Assembly (NCBI RefSeq): GCF_003952485.1
Contig: NZ_CP034447.1
Coordinates: 1,488,001-1,552,000 of the forward strand
Source of the DNA: Mesorhizobium sp. M1E.F.Ca.ET.045.02.1.1
GTDB lineage: Bacteria > Pseudomonadota > Alphaproteobacteria > Rhizobiales > Rhizobiaceae
Length of the DNA: 64,000 bases
Direction of reading: 5' to 3'
Shown here in pieces: positions 7,574 through 18,786 of this stretch (the first letter of the stretch is position 1; each line of letters begins with the position of its first letter). Under the pieces are notes generated by a model. The model ran no database searches. It saw only the letters and a program-made list of their open reading frames with translations, and had not been told where the DNA came from. A program made the position numbers and the translations under genes.

Positions 7574-7613
7574 AAAAAAAGGGCGGCGAGTCAGGCTCGC
7601 CGTCCTTTTGTTT
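7574..7613. terminator. Bidirectional terminator between the DUF680 pair and agl operon
   Basis: A 14-bp stem (7577-7590 with 7596-7609, one wobble) has an A-run on the left and TTTTGTTTG on the right, so it can terminate both the plus-strand DUF680 transcript and the minus-strand agl operon. Confidence 0.75.
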
Positions 7614-7636
7614 GCCGGAGCGGAAGGATGCCGGCC

Positions 7637-8749
<1,113 letters not shown>

Positions 8750-8783
8750 GGTTTCCTCCTCCCAGTGATTGTCCGTTGCAAAC

Positions 8784-10448
<1,665 letters not shown>

Positions 10449-10452
10449 TGTT

Positions 10453-11607
10453 TCAACCTCCTTTCACCGAGCCGGCAAGCAGCCCGCGGACGAAATAGCG
10501 CTGCAGGGAGAAGAACACGATCAGCGGCACGATGATGGTCACGAAGGCCGATGTCGTCAGGATCTCCCAGTCACCGCCGCGCGAGCCGAGCAGCGCATTG
10601 AGCTTGGCCGTCAGCACGATCTGATCGGCCTCTGTGCCGAGGAAAACCATCGCCACCAGCAGATCGTTCCATACCCACAGGAATTGGAAGATGGCGAAGG
10701 ATGCAAGCACCGGGAAGGAGAGCGGCAGCACGATCTTGACGAAGATCTCGAAGTCGCTGGCGCCGTCGATGCGCGCCGATTCCATGATCTCGCGCGGCAG
10801 GCCGGCGATATAGCTGCGCAACAGGTAGATGGCGAAGGGCAGGCCGAAGCCGGTATGCGCCAGCCAGATGCCGAGATAGGTCTTCGACGGCACGCCGAAG
10901 AAGCTGCCGACGCCATTGTAGAGTTTCAACAGCGGGATCAGCGACATCTGCAGCGGCACGACCAGCAGGCCGATGATGACGGCGATCAGGAGCGCGCGGC
11001 CGGGAAAGCGCATCCAGGCCAGCGCATAGGCCGCGAAGGCGGCAATCAGGATCGGGATGACGGTCGAGGGAATGGTGACGGTCAGCGAGTTCATGAAGGA
11101 GCGGCCTATGCCTTCCGAAAACAGCACCGTCTTGTAATTGTCGGTGGTGAACTTCGGTGGCGCCGACGAGGCGAAATAGACGCGCTGGCCGCGTTCGCCT
11201 TCGAATGCCTTCGGCGAGGACAGGACGAAGGTGCCGTCGGCATTGACCTGCAGGCTGACGCCGTCGCCGAGATCGGCCGCGGTGCCCGCCGGATATTGCG
11301 TCGGCGCCGCCGACTTGACGCCGAAGGCGCTGATCTCGCGCTTGGCGCCGTCGCCGAAGATGTTGCCCTCGATGACGTATTTGCCGTCCTTCTGCGTCTG
11401 CGCCGAAGCCGCCGGCAACCGTCCGGCTTCGGTCTGGCTGGAACTGGCGAAGGAGTTCCACCAGCCCGAGGCAATGATCTGGTCCTTGTCGCGCAGCGAC
11501 GAGACCAGAATGCCGAGCGTGGGGATGGTCCAGATCACCACGAAGACGAACACGGCGATGTGGACGCCGAAGCGGCTGGCAAAGGACTTTCCGGTCTTGG
11601 CGGTCAT
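10453..11607 (-). CDS. aglG: Alpha-glucoside ABC permease AglG, with large periplasmic insert
   Basis: Inner-membrane permease of the MalG type, about 384 aa. After the first helix (VHIAVFVFVVIWTIPTLGI) there is a long soluble segment of roughly 110 residues, including GKYVIEGNIFGDGAKREI and NADGTFVLSSPKAFEG, before the helices resume. The EAA loop that contacts the ATPase is visible as EIMESARIDGASDFEIF. The ATG at 11607 follows a GGGAGGG-type site; the longer frame overlaps aglF. The insert makes it longer than an average MalG homologue and resembles the AglG subfamily. Confidence 0.9.
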   Translation of the reverse strand: MTAKTGKSFASRFGVHIAVFVFVVIWTIPTLGILVSSLRDKDQIIASGWWNSFASSSQTEAGRLPAASAQTQKDGKYVIEGNIFGDGAKREISAFGVKSAAPTQYPAGTAADLGDGVSLQVNADGTFVLSSPKAFEGERGQRVYFASSAPPKFTTDNYKTVLFSEGIGRSFMNSLTVTIPSTVIPILIAAFAAYALAWMRFPGRALLIAVIIGLLVVPLQMSLIPLLKLYNGVGSFFGVPSKTYLGIWLAHTGFGLPFAIYLLRSYIAGLPREIMESARIDGASDFEIFVKIVLPLSFPVLASFAIFQFLWVWNDLLVAMVFLGTEADQIVLTAKLNALLGSRGGDWEILTTSAFVTIIVPLIVFFSLQRYFVRGLLAGSVKGG

Positions 11608-11608
11608 C

Positions 11609-12622
11609 TCAGTGCCCTCCCGTCTCTTTGTTGGCCTGGCGGATGTTCCAGACCATGATCGGAATGACGGCAATCATGATGATGATGGCGATGGTTGCGC
11701 CGCGGCCGAAGTCGCCGCCGCCGCGGAACATCCAGTCGAACATCAGGTTGGCGAGCACCTGGCTGTTCCATTGGCCGTTGGTCATCGTCAGCACGATGTC
11801 GAACACCTTCAGCACCAGGATGGTGATGGTGGTCCAGACCACGGCGATCGTGCCCCAGATCTGCGGCACCATGATCTTCCAGAAGATCTGGAACGGGTTG
11901 GCGCCGTCGATGACCGCGGCTTCGAGCGTTTCCTCCGGAATGCCGCGCAGCGCCGAAGACAGGATCACCATGGCAAAGCCGGTCTGGATCCAGATCAGGA
12001 TCACCATCAGGAAGAAGTTGTTCCAGAAGGGCAGCGATATCCACACCTGCGGCTGGCCGCCGAAAAACTGGATGATGGCGTTGAGCAGGCCGATCTGGAC
12101 CTGGCCTTCGCCGCGATACTCGTAGATGAACTTCCAGATCACGCTGGCGCCGACGAAGGAGATCGCCAGCGGCAGGAAGATCAGGCTCTTGGCGATCGTT
12201 CCCCACCAGATCTTGTCGGTGAGCACGGCGATGATCAGCCCGAGGAAGGTGCAGGCAGCGGGCACCACCGCCAGCCAGAGCACATTGTTGAGGATCGAAT
12301 TGCGGAAATCGTGGTCGCCGAACGCCCACTCATAGTTGGCAAGACCGACGAAGCTCGCGCCGCCCCTGTCGAGGAAGGAGAGCCTGAGCGTCTCGACAAC
12401 CGGATAGATCAGATAGATGGTGAGGATGATCATGGCCGGGCCGACGAACAGCCACGGCCGCACCAGCCCCTGCCGGCGCAGATTGTCGACCGCGGCTGTG
12501 CCGGAAACCCCGCGCGAGGGGAAGATGACGTCGAGCAGTTTGTTGGCGCCCCAGAAATAGGCGACACAGCCGCCGACGCCGATGATGATGACGAATATGG
12601 CCGAGAAAATCTGAGCCGCCAT
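11609..12622 (-). CDS. aglF: Alpha-glucoside ABC permease AglF
   Basis: Inner-membrane permease of the MalF/UgpA type, 337 aa. Several hydrophobic helices are visible, and the cytoplasmic EAA motif appears as EETLEAAVIDGANPFQIF followed by WKIMVP. Its stop is one base before the aglG start, so the two permeases are tightly coupled. It is separated from aglE by 179 bases holding a strong hairpin. The start at 12622 (MAAQIFSAIF) has GGGAGAGGG upstream. Confidence 0.9.
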   Translation of the reverse strand: MAAQIFSAIFVIIIGVGGCVAYFWGANKLLDVIFPSRGVSGTAAVDNLRRQGLVRPWLFVGPAMIILTIYLIYPVVETLRLSFLDRGGASFVGLANYEWAFGDHDFRNSILNNVLWLAVVPAACTFLGLIIAVLTDKIWWGTIAKSLIFLPLAISFVGASVIWKFIYEYRGEGQVQIGLLNAIIQFFGGQPQVWISLPFWNNFFLMVILIWIQTGFAMVILSSALRGIPEETLEAAVIDGANPFQIFWKIMVPQIWGTIAVVWTTITILVLKVFDIVLTMTNGQWNSQVLANLMFDWMFRGGGDFGRGATIAIIIMIAVIPIMVWNIRQANKETGGH

Positions 12623-12733
12623 GGGTCCCTCTCCCTGCGCATGACCGGCCAGGCAGTGCTGGCGATCGGATGCACCGACTTGTGAGTTTTCGGAACAATC
12701 GAGACGCGAAGGCTTCCGGCGTTACCGCCGGTC

Positions 12734-12757
12734 GGATCCGGGCCGTGGCCCGGATCC
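12734..12757 (-). terminator. Intercistronic hairpin between aglE and aglF
   Basis: GGATCCGGGCC and GGCCCGGATCC form a perfect 11-bp stem around GT. There is no T-run, so it more likely stabilises the aglE message or attenuates downstream expression than ends transcription. Confidence 0.6.
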
Positions 12758-12801
12758 AGCAGGAGGATCAGGAAGGTCTGACTTGAGCCGCAAACGGCGG
12801 C

Positions 12802-14157
12802 TTACTTGATGGCATCCCAGCTCTTCTGGATGTCGGTTGCGACGTCCTGGGCGGACTTGCCGCCGACCAGGTCGATCATGCCGGTCCAGAAGGAACCGGC
12901 GCCGATCTTGCCGGGCATCAGGTCCGAGCCGTCGAAGCGGAAGGTCGAGGCGTTGGCCAGGATATCGCCCTGCTTCTTCAGCGCCTCGCTGGCATAGGCT
13001 TCCTTGTTGACCGCCTTGTAGGGCGTCACGAAGCCGCCCTGCGCCATCCAGATCTCATGCGCCAGCGGCATCTTGAGGAAGTCGATGAAGGCACGCGCGC
13101 CCTTGCTATCCTTGGTGATCATGACCAGCGTGCCGGCGCCGAGCACGGGCGTGCCGAGATCGGGCTTGGAAGCATAGGGCGGATAGTAGAAGAAATCGGC
13201 GTCCTGACCGATCTTGGTGCCTTCGGGGAAGAAGGTCGGGATGAACGATGCCTGCTTGTGCATGTAGCATTTCGGCGGCACCGAGAAGAGGCCCTTCGGG
13301 CTGTCGCGGAAGTCAGTTGCGGCCACCGCCTTGGCGCCGCCATCGACCATCTTGTCGTCGGTGGCGATCTTGCCGAAGATATCGATGGCGTTGACCACCG
13401 CCGGGTCGCTGAACGGAATCTCGTTCTTCACCCACTTGTCGTAGACGGCGGGGGTCTGCGTGCGCAGCATGATGTCCTCGACCCAGTCGGTCGCCGGCCA
13501 GCCGGTGGCGCCGCCGGAGCCGAGCCCGATGCACCAGGGCTTGCCGCCGTCGGCGATGATCTTCTTCTCGAGATCGGCGAGCTCTTCCTGCGTCTTCGGC
13601 ACCTTGTAGCCGGCTTCCTCGAAATTGTCCGGCGAGTACCAGACCAGCGACTTCACGTCCGCCTTGTAGGGGAAGGCGAAGAAGCCGGGCTTGCCGTCCT
13701 TGTCCTTGAAGGTGCCGAGGTCGACCCATGACTGGCCGGCGCCGTAATTGTCCTTCACCCATTTGGCGGTGTCGTCGCCGAGCGGAGTGAGCAGGCCCTT
13801 GGAAGCCAGGTCCTGGATCAGGCCGGGCTGCGGCAGCACGGCGATGTTGGGCGGGCTGCCGGCCTGGGTGTCGATGACGATCTGCTGTTCGTAATTCTCC
13901 GAGGAGGAGTATTTGATCTCGGCGCCGGTGGCTTCCTGGAAGTATTCGAGAACGGTGCGCACCAGGCCCTCGTCCTCGCCGCGCCACGGCCCGAAGATGG
14001 TCAGCGTCTCGCCCTTGAGGTCGACTTTCTTGAGGTCGTCGTAGTTTGCCCAGTGGAAGCGCGGGTCCTCGCCCGGCTTGAACTTCAGTTCGGCTTGCGC
14101 CGGCAGGCTAAGGGCTAGCGCGGCGAAAGCGGCGCCCAAGAGAAGCATTTTCTTCAT
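12802..14157 (-). CDS. aglE: Alpha-glucoside-binding periplasmic protein AglE
   Basis: Periplasmic solute-binding protein of the family 1 carbohydrate type, about 451 aa. The signal peptide is clear: MKKMLLLGAAFAALAL, cleaved after AQA. The ATG at 14157 follows GGGAGGATTGCG; a longer frame to 14319 lacks a signal peptide. The mature part has SBP1 features, such as GETLTIFGPWRGEDEG near the start and GGVTPYK-like segments near the end (GGFVTPYKAV). It is first in the operon and divergent from the LacI regulator, with operators in the shared region. Confidence 0.9.
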   Translation of the reverse strand: MKKMLLLGAAFAALALSLPAQAELKFKPGEDPRFHWANYDDLKKVDLKGETLTIFGPWRGEDEGLVRTVLEYFQEATGAEIKYSSSENYEQQIVIDTQAGSPPNIAVLPQPGLIQDLASKGLLTPLGDDTAKWVKDNYGAGQSWVDLGTFKDKDGKPGFFAFPYKADVKSLVWYSPDNFEEAGYKVPKTQEELADLEKKIIADGGKPWCIGLGSGGATGWPATDWVEDIMLRTQTPAVYDKWVKNEIPFSDPAVVNAIDIFGKIATDDKMVDGGAKAVAATDFRDSPKGLFSVPPKCYMHKQASFIPTFFPEGTKIGQDADFFYYPPYASKPDLGTPVLGAGTLVMITKDSKGARAFIDFLKMPLAHEIWMAQGGFVTPYKAVNKEAYASEALKKQGDILANASTFRFDGSDLMPGKIGAGSFWTGMIDLVGGKSAQDVATDIQKSWDAIK

Positions 14158-14268
14158 CGCAATCCTCCCAGTGGTGAAAACAGTTCGGACGAAACCTCCA
14201 TCCCGTCCGCCGACGCCTGCGGAACTGTGACTCAGCGAGAAGGCAACCGCAACCTTTCGGAGAGTCTT

Positions 14269-14282
14269 CCAAAGCGCTTTGG
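14269..14282. promoter_or_regulatory. LacI-family operator 1 (CCAAAGCGCTTTGG)
   Basis: A perfect 14-bp palindrome centred on GC, matching the AAAGCGCTTT core of LacI/GalR operators. It lies about 112 bases upstream of the aglE start, placed to control the aglEFGAK promoter. Confidence 0.8.
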
Positions 14283-14487
14283 CTTTTTTGATCTCGCCAT
14301 CGAATTGACCGGAAGTCAAGAGGGTTACTGTACTAATCGATTTAAAGTTCTACTCTATCAGCCAGAAAGTGCGCTGCAGCATGCTTTTTTGGCACTGCAG
14401 CAGCAATTTTTGCTTCAAACTGCGATGGGCCGCCACTAAGGTCGTCATGTGCGGCGACATCGCCAACAATCATCGGATCAATTTAAA

Positions 14488-14501
14488 TTTAAAGCGCTTT
14501 G
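14488..14501. promoter_or_regulatory. LacI-family operator 2 (TTAAAGCGCTTTGA-like)
   Basis: It shares the AAAGCGCTTT core with operator 1 and is 17 bases before the aglR start codon, so it suggests autorepression. The 219-bp spacing between the two sites would allow a DNA loop. Confidence 0.75.
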
Positions 14502-14517
14502 AGGCTGGAGACCTCGG

Positions 14518-15540
14518 ATGAACCTCAAGCAACTGTCGCACATGCTGTCGCTCTCTCAAACCACGGTGAGCCGGGCGCTGAACGGCTACCCGGAGGTCAA
14601 CGAGGAGACGCGGCGCCGCGTGATGGATGCCGCCAAGCGCCATGGCTATCGGCCGAACCCCAGCGCGCGGCGGCTGGCCACCGGCAAGTCGGGCATGATC
14701 GGTTACGTGCTGCCGACCGGCAGTGCCGTCGACATCGACCCGCATTTCGTCGAGTTCCTCTCCGGCCTCGGCGACTATGCCCGCTCGCACGAGCTCGATC
14801 TCGTGCTGTCGCCGGCCGATGCCGACGACCAGGAGACCACCTATCGGCGCATCGTCGCCAACCGGCAGGTCGATGCGGTCTACATCTCTTCGCCGCGCCC
14901 CGCCGACCGGCGGCTGGCGCTGGTCAACACGCTGGGCATCCCTTTCATCGTCCATGGCCGCAGCGAGGGTTTTGATTTCGACTATCCCTATCTCGACATC
15001 GACAATGAGGGCGCCTTCCACGAGGCGGCCAGGATCCTTGTCCAGCTCGGCCACAGGCGTCTGGCGCTGATCAACGGCGACGACCGCGAGACCTTCGCCA
15101 TCCACCGCGAGCGCGGCGTTCGCCGGGCGCTTGCCGCCAGCGGCCTGACGCTTGGCGAGCGCCACATCTGCTCGCTGACCATGACCGAGGAGAACGGCTA
15201 TCGCGCCGCTCGCCGCCTGCTCGAGCAAAGCGAGGCTCCCACCGCGATCGTCTGCTCCAGTCTGATCATGGCGCTCGGCGTCGTGCGCGCCGTGCGCGAT
15301 CTCGGCCTCACCATCCCGGGGGATCTCTCGCTGGTCGCCCATGACGACGTTTTCCCCTGGCTGCGGCCGGAGAATTTTCCGGTGCCGCTGTCGACGACAC
15401 GCTCATCGATCCGCCTTGCCGGCGCACGCGTCGCCGAGCGCCTGGCGGCGCGGATATCGGGGCTGGAAGAAGGGGCGCGCGGCGAGGTGTGGCCTGTCGA
15501 TCTGGTGGTGAGGGGATCGGTCGCTGGAGCGCCGGGATAG
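14518..15540 (+). CDS. aglR: LacI-family repressor of the agl operon, AglR
   Basis: DNA-binding repressor, 340 aa. The N-terminal helix-turn-helix reads LSHMLSLSQTTVSRALNGYP, followed by the hinge region (GYRPNPSARRLATGKSGMIG), then a periplasmic-binding-protein-like sugar domain. It is divergent from aglE and flanked by two AAAGCGCTTT operators, so it very probably represses the agl genes and itself until an alpha-glucoside binds. GGAG precedes the ATG. Family and context both support the name; the inducer is inferred. Confidence 0.9.
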   Translation: MNLKQLSHMLSLSQTTVSRALNGYPEVNEETRRRVMDAAKRHGYRPNPSARRLATGKSGMIGYVLPTGSAVDIDPHFVEFLSGLGDYARSHELDLVLSPADADDQETTYRRIVANRQVDAVYISSPRPADRRLALVNTLGIPFIVHGRSEGFDFDYPYLDIDNEGAFHEAARILVQLGHRRLALINGDDRETFAIHRERGVRRALAASGLTLGERHICSLTMTEENGYRAARRLLEQSEAPTAIVCSSLIMALGVVRAVRDLGLTIPGDLSLVAHDDVFPWLRPENFPVPLSTTRSSIRLAGARVAERLAARISGLEEGARGEVWPVDLVVRGSVAGAPG

Positions 15541-15557
15541 GAACGAAGGCGGCGAAG

Positions 15558-15826
15558 CGGCTAGTCTCCCCCCTCGAGGGGGAGATGTCGCCGAAGGCGA
15601 CAGAGGGGGTCGCTGCGCGTAGAACGCCAACGTCCACCTGCGTCAGCAGGCCGAGCCCGGTCGACCGACCCCCTCTGGCCTGCCGGCCATCTCCCCCTCA
15701 AGGGGGAGATCGGCAGTTCCGCCTTGGCGCCATATTTTCGACGCTGGAGATTGGCGAAAATCGAGGTGACACCCAATCTCCCCCCTTGCGGGGGAGATGT
15801 CCGGCAGGACAGAGGGGCTGCTGTCC
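15558..15826. repeat. Mosaic of GAGGGGGAGATG repeat units (family C)
   Basis: The 313-base gap between aglR and the subtilase gene is mostly repeat. It has a unit starting CTCCCCCCTCGAGGGGGAGATG, an inverted unit with CTGCCGGCCATCTCCCCC, and a third ending in GGGGGAGATGTCCGGCAGG. Each arm can fold on itself. The same family recurs at 53517-53690 and 56567-56727. Confidence 0.8.
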
Positions 15827-15853
15827 CGCCGACGTTACAAAACTGCTGGGAAC

Positions 15854-17299
15854 TTACTCCTTCGCCGCCCCAGCCGCCTTGATATCCAGCAACCCATAGC
15901 CGAAATCATTATCCCGCCCCTTCGGGCCAAGATCCTTGGCTGTCGCCGCCAACGCCTTCTCGATGTCGTCGGCTGAGCGGTCGGGCGCGGCATGGATCAG
16001 GTTGGCGATGGCGCCGCTGACGATCGCGGCGGCGAAGGAGGTGCCGGTCACCACGTCGGAGCCGGCGCCGCTCGGCGCCACCATTTCGACGCCGGGCGCC
16101 GAGATGAAGACATAGGCACCGCGATTGGCCTGCGGCATCAGCCCGTCCTTGGCGTCGGTGGCGGTCACCGCGATGACGCCGTCGAAAGCGGCCGGATAGC
16201 CATAGGGCGCCTTGGGGCCATTGTTGCCGGCGGCCGCCACCAGCACCATGCCGAGCGCGCGGGCGTTGCGGCAGGCGGTGCCGAGAAGGTCGTTCTTCGG
16301 GCCGACGAAGCTCATATTGATGATGCGCACGTCCTGTTCCGCCGCCCAGTCGAGAGCCGCCAGGATGACGTCCATGGTCGATTTGCCGCCTTCGAAGGCG
16401 CGCGCATGGTAGATCCTGGCGCCCGGCGCCATGCCTTCCAGCGCGCCGACGCCGGCGATAAGCCCGTCGACGGAGGTGCCGTGGTCGCGCTTTTCGATCG
16501 GCACGTTGGGCATGGCATCATACTGGTCGGCGATAACGCCCTTCAGCGCCGGGTTGGTGTCGTCGATGCCGGTGTCGATGACGGCGACGCGCACATTCTC
16601 GCCGCTCGCCTGTTTCGAATCGAGCGCGATGCGGTCGAAGGCGTAGTTCACGATACCTGCCGCCTGCTGCAGCGAATAGATGTGGTTGGGTTCGCGCCGC
16701 TGCGTGCGGCCGTCGGCGGCAAGCTGCGCCAGCACCACGCCGACTGGGCGCCCATCAGGGATGCCGAAGCGCACCAGCGTCGAGCCGAGCAGCCGCGACT
16801 GGCGCTGCGAGCGCACCTGCAGGCCGAAGGCGGTGGCGATCTGCTGCACCGCGCCGGCATCGCCGGTCACCGTCACCAGCACCTCGTCCGGCACGAACTC
16901 GCCGCTGACCGCGCGCGGCGGCGCGGCGAGATTGAGGCCCGTGGGCGGTGTGACTGGTCCGCTCGGCGGGGGCGCGGGTGGCGGTGTGCTTGTCGGGCCG
17001 CCTGACGGCGACGCTCCGTTCGAAGGGGTTACCGGTGCCGCATTTGCCGGCGGGTTCGGAAACAGATCGACGATCAGCGCCGGCAGGAACACGGCAGCGG
17101 AGCCCGTGCCTGACTTGTCGCCGCCGTTCTTGGCACCGCCTCCATCCTGATCGCATCCGGCGCCCGCGGCCGTCGTGCGGTTGAGGCAGTCGACCTGCTT
17201 CTGCGAAAGGTTCGGGTCGTTGGTCTGCGCGAACGAAGGCGCGGCGACACATGCCGCCGCGAGGAGTGCCGCATGAAGAACGACCGCCTTAGCCGCCAT
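15854..17299 (-). CDS. Secreted subtilase (S8 serine peptidase)
   Basis: Exported subtilisin-family protease, about 481 aa. It has a signal peptide (hydrophobic run ending PSFAQ), a Pro/Gly-rich low-complexity linker at roughly residues 85-130, a propeptide-like domain (PDEVLVTVTGD to EPNHIYSLQ), then the catalytic domain with Asp242 (AVIDTGID), His273 (DHGTSVDG) and Ser421 (GTSFAAA). The start at 17299 gives the signal peptide directly and overlaps the upstream anti-sigma gene by 11 bases, so the two are translationally coupled. It belongs to a three-gene operon, ECF sigma then anti-sigma then subtilase, suggesting envelope-stress-controlled proteolysis. Confidence 0.88.
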   Translation of the reverse strand: MAAKAVVLHAALLAAACVAAPSFAQTNDPNLSQKQVDCLNRTTAAGAGCDQDGGGAKNGGDKSGTGSAAVFLPALIVDLFPNPPANAAPVTPSNGASPSGGPTSTPPPAPPPSGPVTPPTGLNLAAPPRAVSGEFVPDEVLVTVTGDAGAVQQIATAFGLQVRSQRQSRLLGSTLVRFGIPDGRPVGVVLAQLAADGRTQRREPNHIYSLQQAAGIVNYAFDRIALDSKQASGENVRVAVIDTGIDDTNPALKGVIADQYDAMPNVPIEKRDHGTSVDGLIAGVGALEGMAPGARIYHARAFEGGKSTMDVILAALDWAAEQDVRIINMSFVGPKNDLLGTACRNARALGMVLVAAAGNNGPKAPYGYPAAFDGVIAVTATDAKDGLMPQANRGAYVFISAPGVEMVAPSGAGSDVVTGTSFAAAIVSGAIANLIHAAPDRSADDIEKALAATAKDLGPKGRDNDFGYGLLDIKAAGAAKE

Positions 17300-17957
17300 C
17301 GACCGGTTTCCTTCCCTGAACCACAGCCTCCGCGAAAGGCTGGGCGGCAATAAGGCCGATAAGCTTGCCGTAGTCGGCCGCATTGCCCGCCGGGATGGTC
17401 ACGTGGAAGACGCCGTCGGCGGTCGGCCCGCCGGCGATCTTCAGCCCGTTCTGGCTGAGGAAGGCGGCGATGTCCGACATCTTGGCGTCCGGCTTGAACT
17501 TGACCAGGGCGAAAGGCAGCTTCGCGAGATCGTCCTCAGCGCCGGCGATCTCGAAATCGCTGCCCTTGCCGCCGGGCCGCTCAAAGGACTGCACGACGAC
17601 CAGCGCAAGCAACGCCGCGGCCGCCGCCCAGGCGACGCCGGCCGGCATCGCCGTCAGCCGGCCGAAGGCCTTGGCGAGCCACGATTGGCCGGCCGGCGCG
17701 CGCGCCGGTCCGGCCTCGGCGTCGAGCGCCCTGGCGAAGCGGGAGAGCGCATCGGCCGGCGGGCGGATCGCCTCGTTGGCGGCGGCGGTGCCGGAGAACT
17801 CGGCCTCCGCCTCGCCAAGGGCTGCCATCGCCGCCGGATCGGAGGCCAGCCATTCCTCGACGGCCTCGAGCTCAGCGCCTTCCAGCGAGCCGTTCAGGTA
17901 GAAGGGCAGCAGCGCCTCCATCTCGTCGCGGCGCGACATCTTTTCAGCGGCGCTCAT
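17289..17957 (-). CDS. Membrane anti-sigma factor with propeptide-like periplasmic domain
   Basis: Predicted single-pass anti-sigma factor, about 222 aa. The cytoplasmic N-terminal part (MEALLPFYLNGSLEGAELE) resembles the anti-sigma helical domain but lacks the zinc HxxxCxxC motif. A membrane helix follows (GVAWAAAAALLALVVVQSF). The periplasmic end (LVKFKPDAKMSDIAAFLS, then FHVTIPAG) looks like the beta-alpha propeptide fold found before the catalytic domain of the neighbouring subtilase. The ATG at 17957 overlaps the sigma stop as ATGA, and AGGGGG precedes it. The role is inferred from position and architecture. Confidence 0.7.
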   Translation of the reverse strand: MSAAEKMSRRDEMEALLPFYLNGSLEGAELEAVEEWLASDPAAMAALGEAEAEFSGTAAANEAIRPPADALSRFARALDAEAGPARAPAGQSWLAKAFGRLTAMPAGVAWAAAAALLALVVVQSFERPGGKGSDFEIAGAEDDLAKLPFALVKFKPDAKMSDIAAFLSQNGLKIAGGPTADGVFHVTIPAGNAADYGKLIGLIAAQPFAEAVVQGRKPVDGG

Positions 17958-18520
17958 GGCCACCCCCTGTCGTAACCGGCGGCCTTGAGCGCTTCGCCGA
18001 GTTTCTTGCGGGCGTAGAACATCCTGGTCTTGACGGTCGCGACCGGGATGTTGAGCACCTCGCCGATCTCAGTCACCGACTGGCCATGGTAGTAGGCAAG
18101 GTCGATCACCGTGCGGTGTTCTTCCGGCAAGGCATCGACGAAGCGCCGCAGAGCGGCTGCCTTGTCCTCCTTCATGGTGACGACTTCCGGCGTGTCGGCG
18201 CTGTCGGGGATCTGCGCCGCGTCGTCGTCGTCGATCCAGTCCTCCTTCTTCTTGCGCAGCGAGGACAGCGCCTTGAAACGGGCTATGCCGAGCAGCCAGG
18301 TCGAGACTTCAGAGCGGCCCTCGAAGCCCGGCGCCTGCCGCCACAGCTCGAGAAAGACCTCGTTGGTGATATCGTCGGCCATCATTTCCGATCCCGTCTG
18401 GCGCGCCACGAAGCGGTAGATCCGCGCGTGGTGACGCATGAACAGGAGCCGCACGGCAGCCCGGTCGCCCTTCGCGACCCGGTCTACAAGCGCGCGATCG
18501 GTTTCCGTCGCCGCGTTCAT
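17954..18520 (-). CDS. ECF-type RNA polymerase sigma factor
   Basis: Extracytoplasmic-function sigma factor, 188 aa. Region 2 is visible around LFMRHHARIYRFVARQ and DDITNEVFLELWRQ; region 4 around LPEEHRTVIDLAYYHG, with the helix-turn-helix VTEIGEVLNIPVATVKTR. The start at 18520 (MNAATETDRALVDRV) matches the usual family length; longer frames run through repeats. It heads the operon sigma, anti-sigma, subtilase, with the next gene overlapping by ATGA. A candidate ECF promoter lies just upstream, which would give autoregulation. Confidence 0.92.
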   Translation of the reverse strand: MNAATETDRALVDRVAKGDRAAVRLLFMRHHARIYRFVARQTGSEMMADDITNEVFLELWRQAPGFEGRSEVSTWLLGIARFKALSSLRKKKEDWIDDDDAAQIPDSADTPEVVTMKEDKAAALRRFVDALPEEHRTVIDLAYYHGQSVTEIGEVLNIPVATVKTRMFYARKKLGEALKAAGYDRGWP

Positions 18521-18553
18521 GGCCGGTCGAGCCGCCTGGCTCCTCGTGGCTTT

Positions 18554-18580
18554 GTCGCTGATCGGGCCAAAAAGGTTCAC
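18554..18580 (-). promoter_or_regulatory. Candidate ECF promoter (GAACC-N16-CGAC)
   Basis: On the minus strand GTGAACC is followed after 16 bases by CGAC, close to the GGAACC-N16/17-CGTT/CGTC pattern used by many ECF sigma factors. It lies 34-60 bases upstream of the sigma start codon. The match is imperfect at both elements. Confidence 0.35.
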
Positions 18581-18635
18581 CCTCCGCCAAGGATTTTTGG
18601 AGGCTAACCGAAGAAAGGGAGTGTTGCCAGTAGGC

Positions 18636-18786
18636 AAGACTTCCCCTTCCCCCCTTGTGGGGGAAGGTGGATCGGCGCGCAGCGCCGAGACGGATGAGGG
18701 GTGTTCCAGCGGAGTGGGGCGTCGGCGTTCCCTGGAGCACCCCTCATCCGGCCGAGCTTCGCTCGGCCACCTTCTCCCACAAGGGG
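18636..18786. repeat. RIME-like repeat (family D), interrupted by IS element
   Basis: It contains TTCCCCCCTTGTGGGGGAAGG, then GGATGAGGGGTGTTCCAGCG, then CACCCCTCATCCGGCCGAGC and CACCTTCTCCCACAAGGGG, which is the rhizobial intergenic mosaic pattern. It resumes at 20296 after the inserted IS. A related long mosaic lies at 47325-47652. Confidence 0.75.

Larger units (their letters stand above)
14158..14517. other. Divergent aglE/aglR regulatory region
   Basis: 360 bases without a gene, AT-richer than the flanks between 14280 and 14440. It holds two LacI-type operators, one near each end, and should contain both promoters. No coding frame is credible. Confidence 0.75.

Noticed and set aside
7574..7613. 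A small RNA gene
   Set aside because: The structure is fully explained as a bidirectional terminator between convergent genes.
15558..15826. Short open frames in the repeat region between aglR and the subtilase
   Set aside because: They translate the GAGGGGGAGATG repeat and have no signal peptide, domain or neighbour support.
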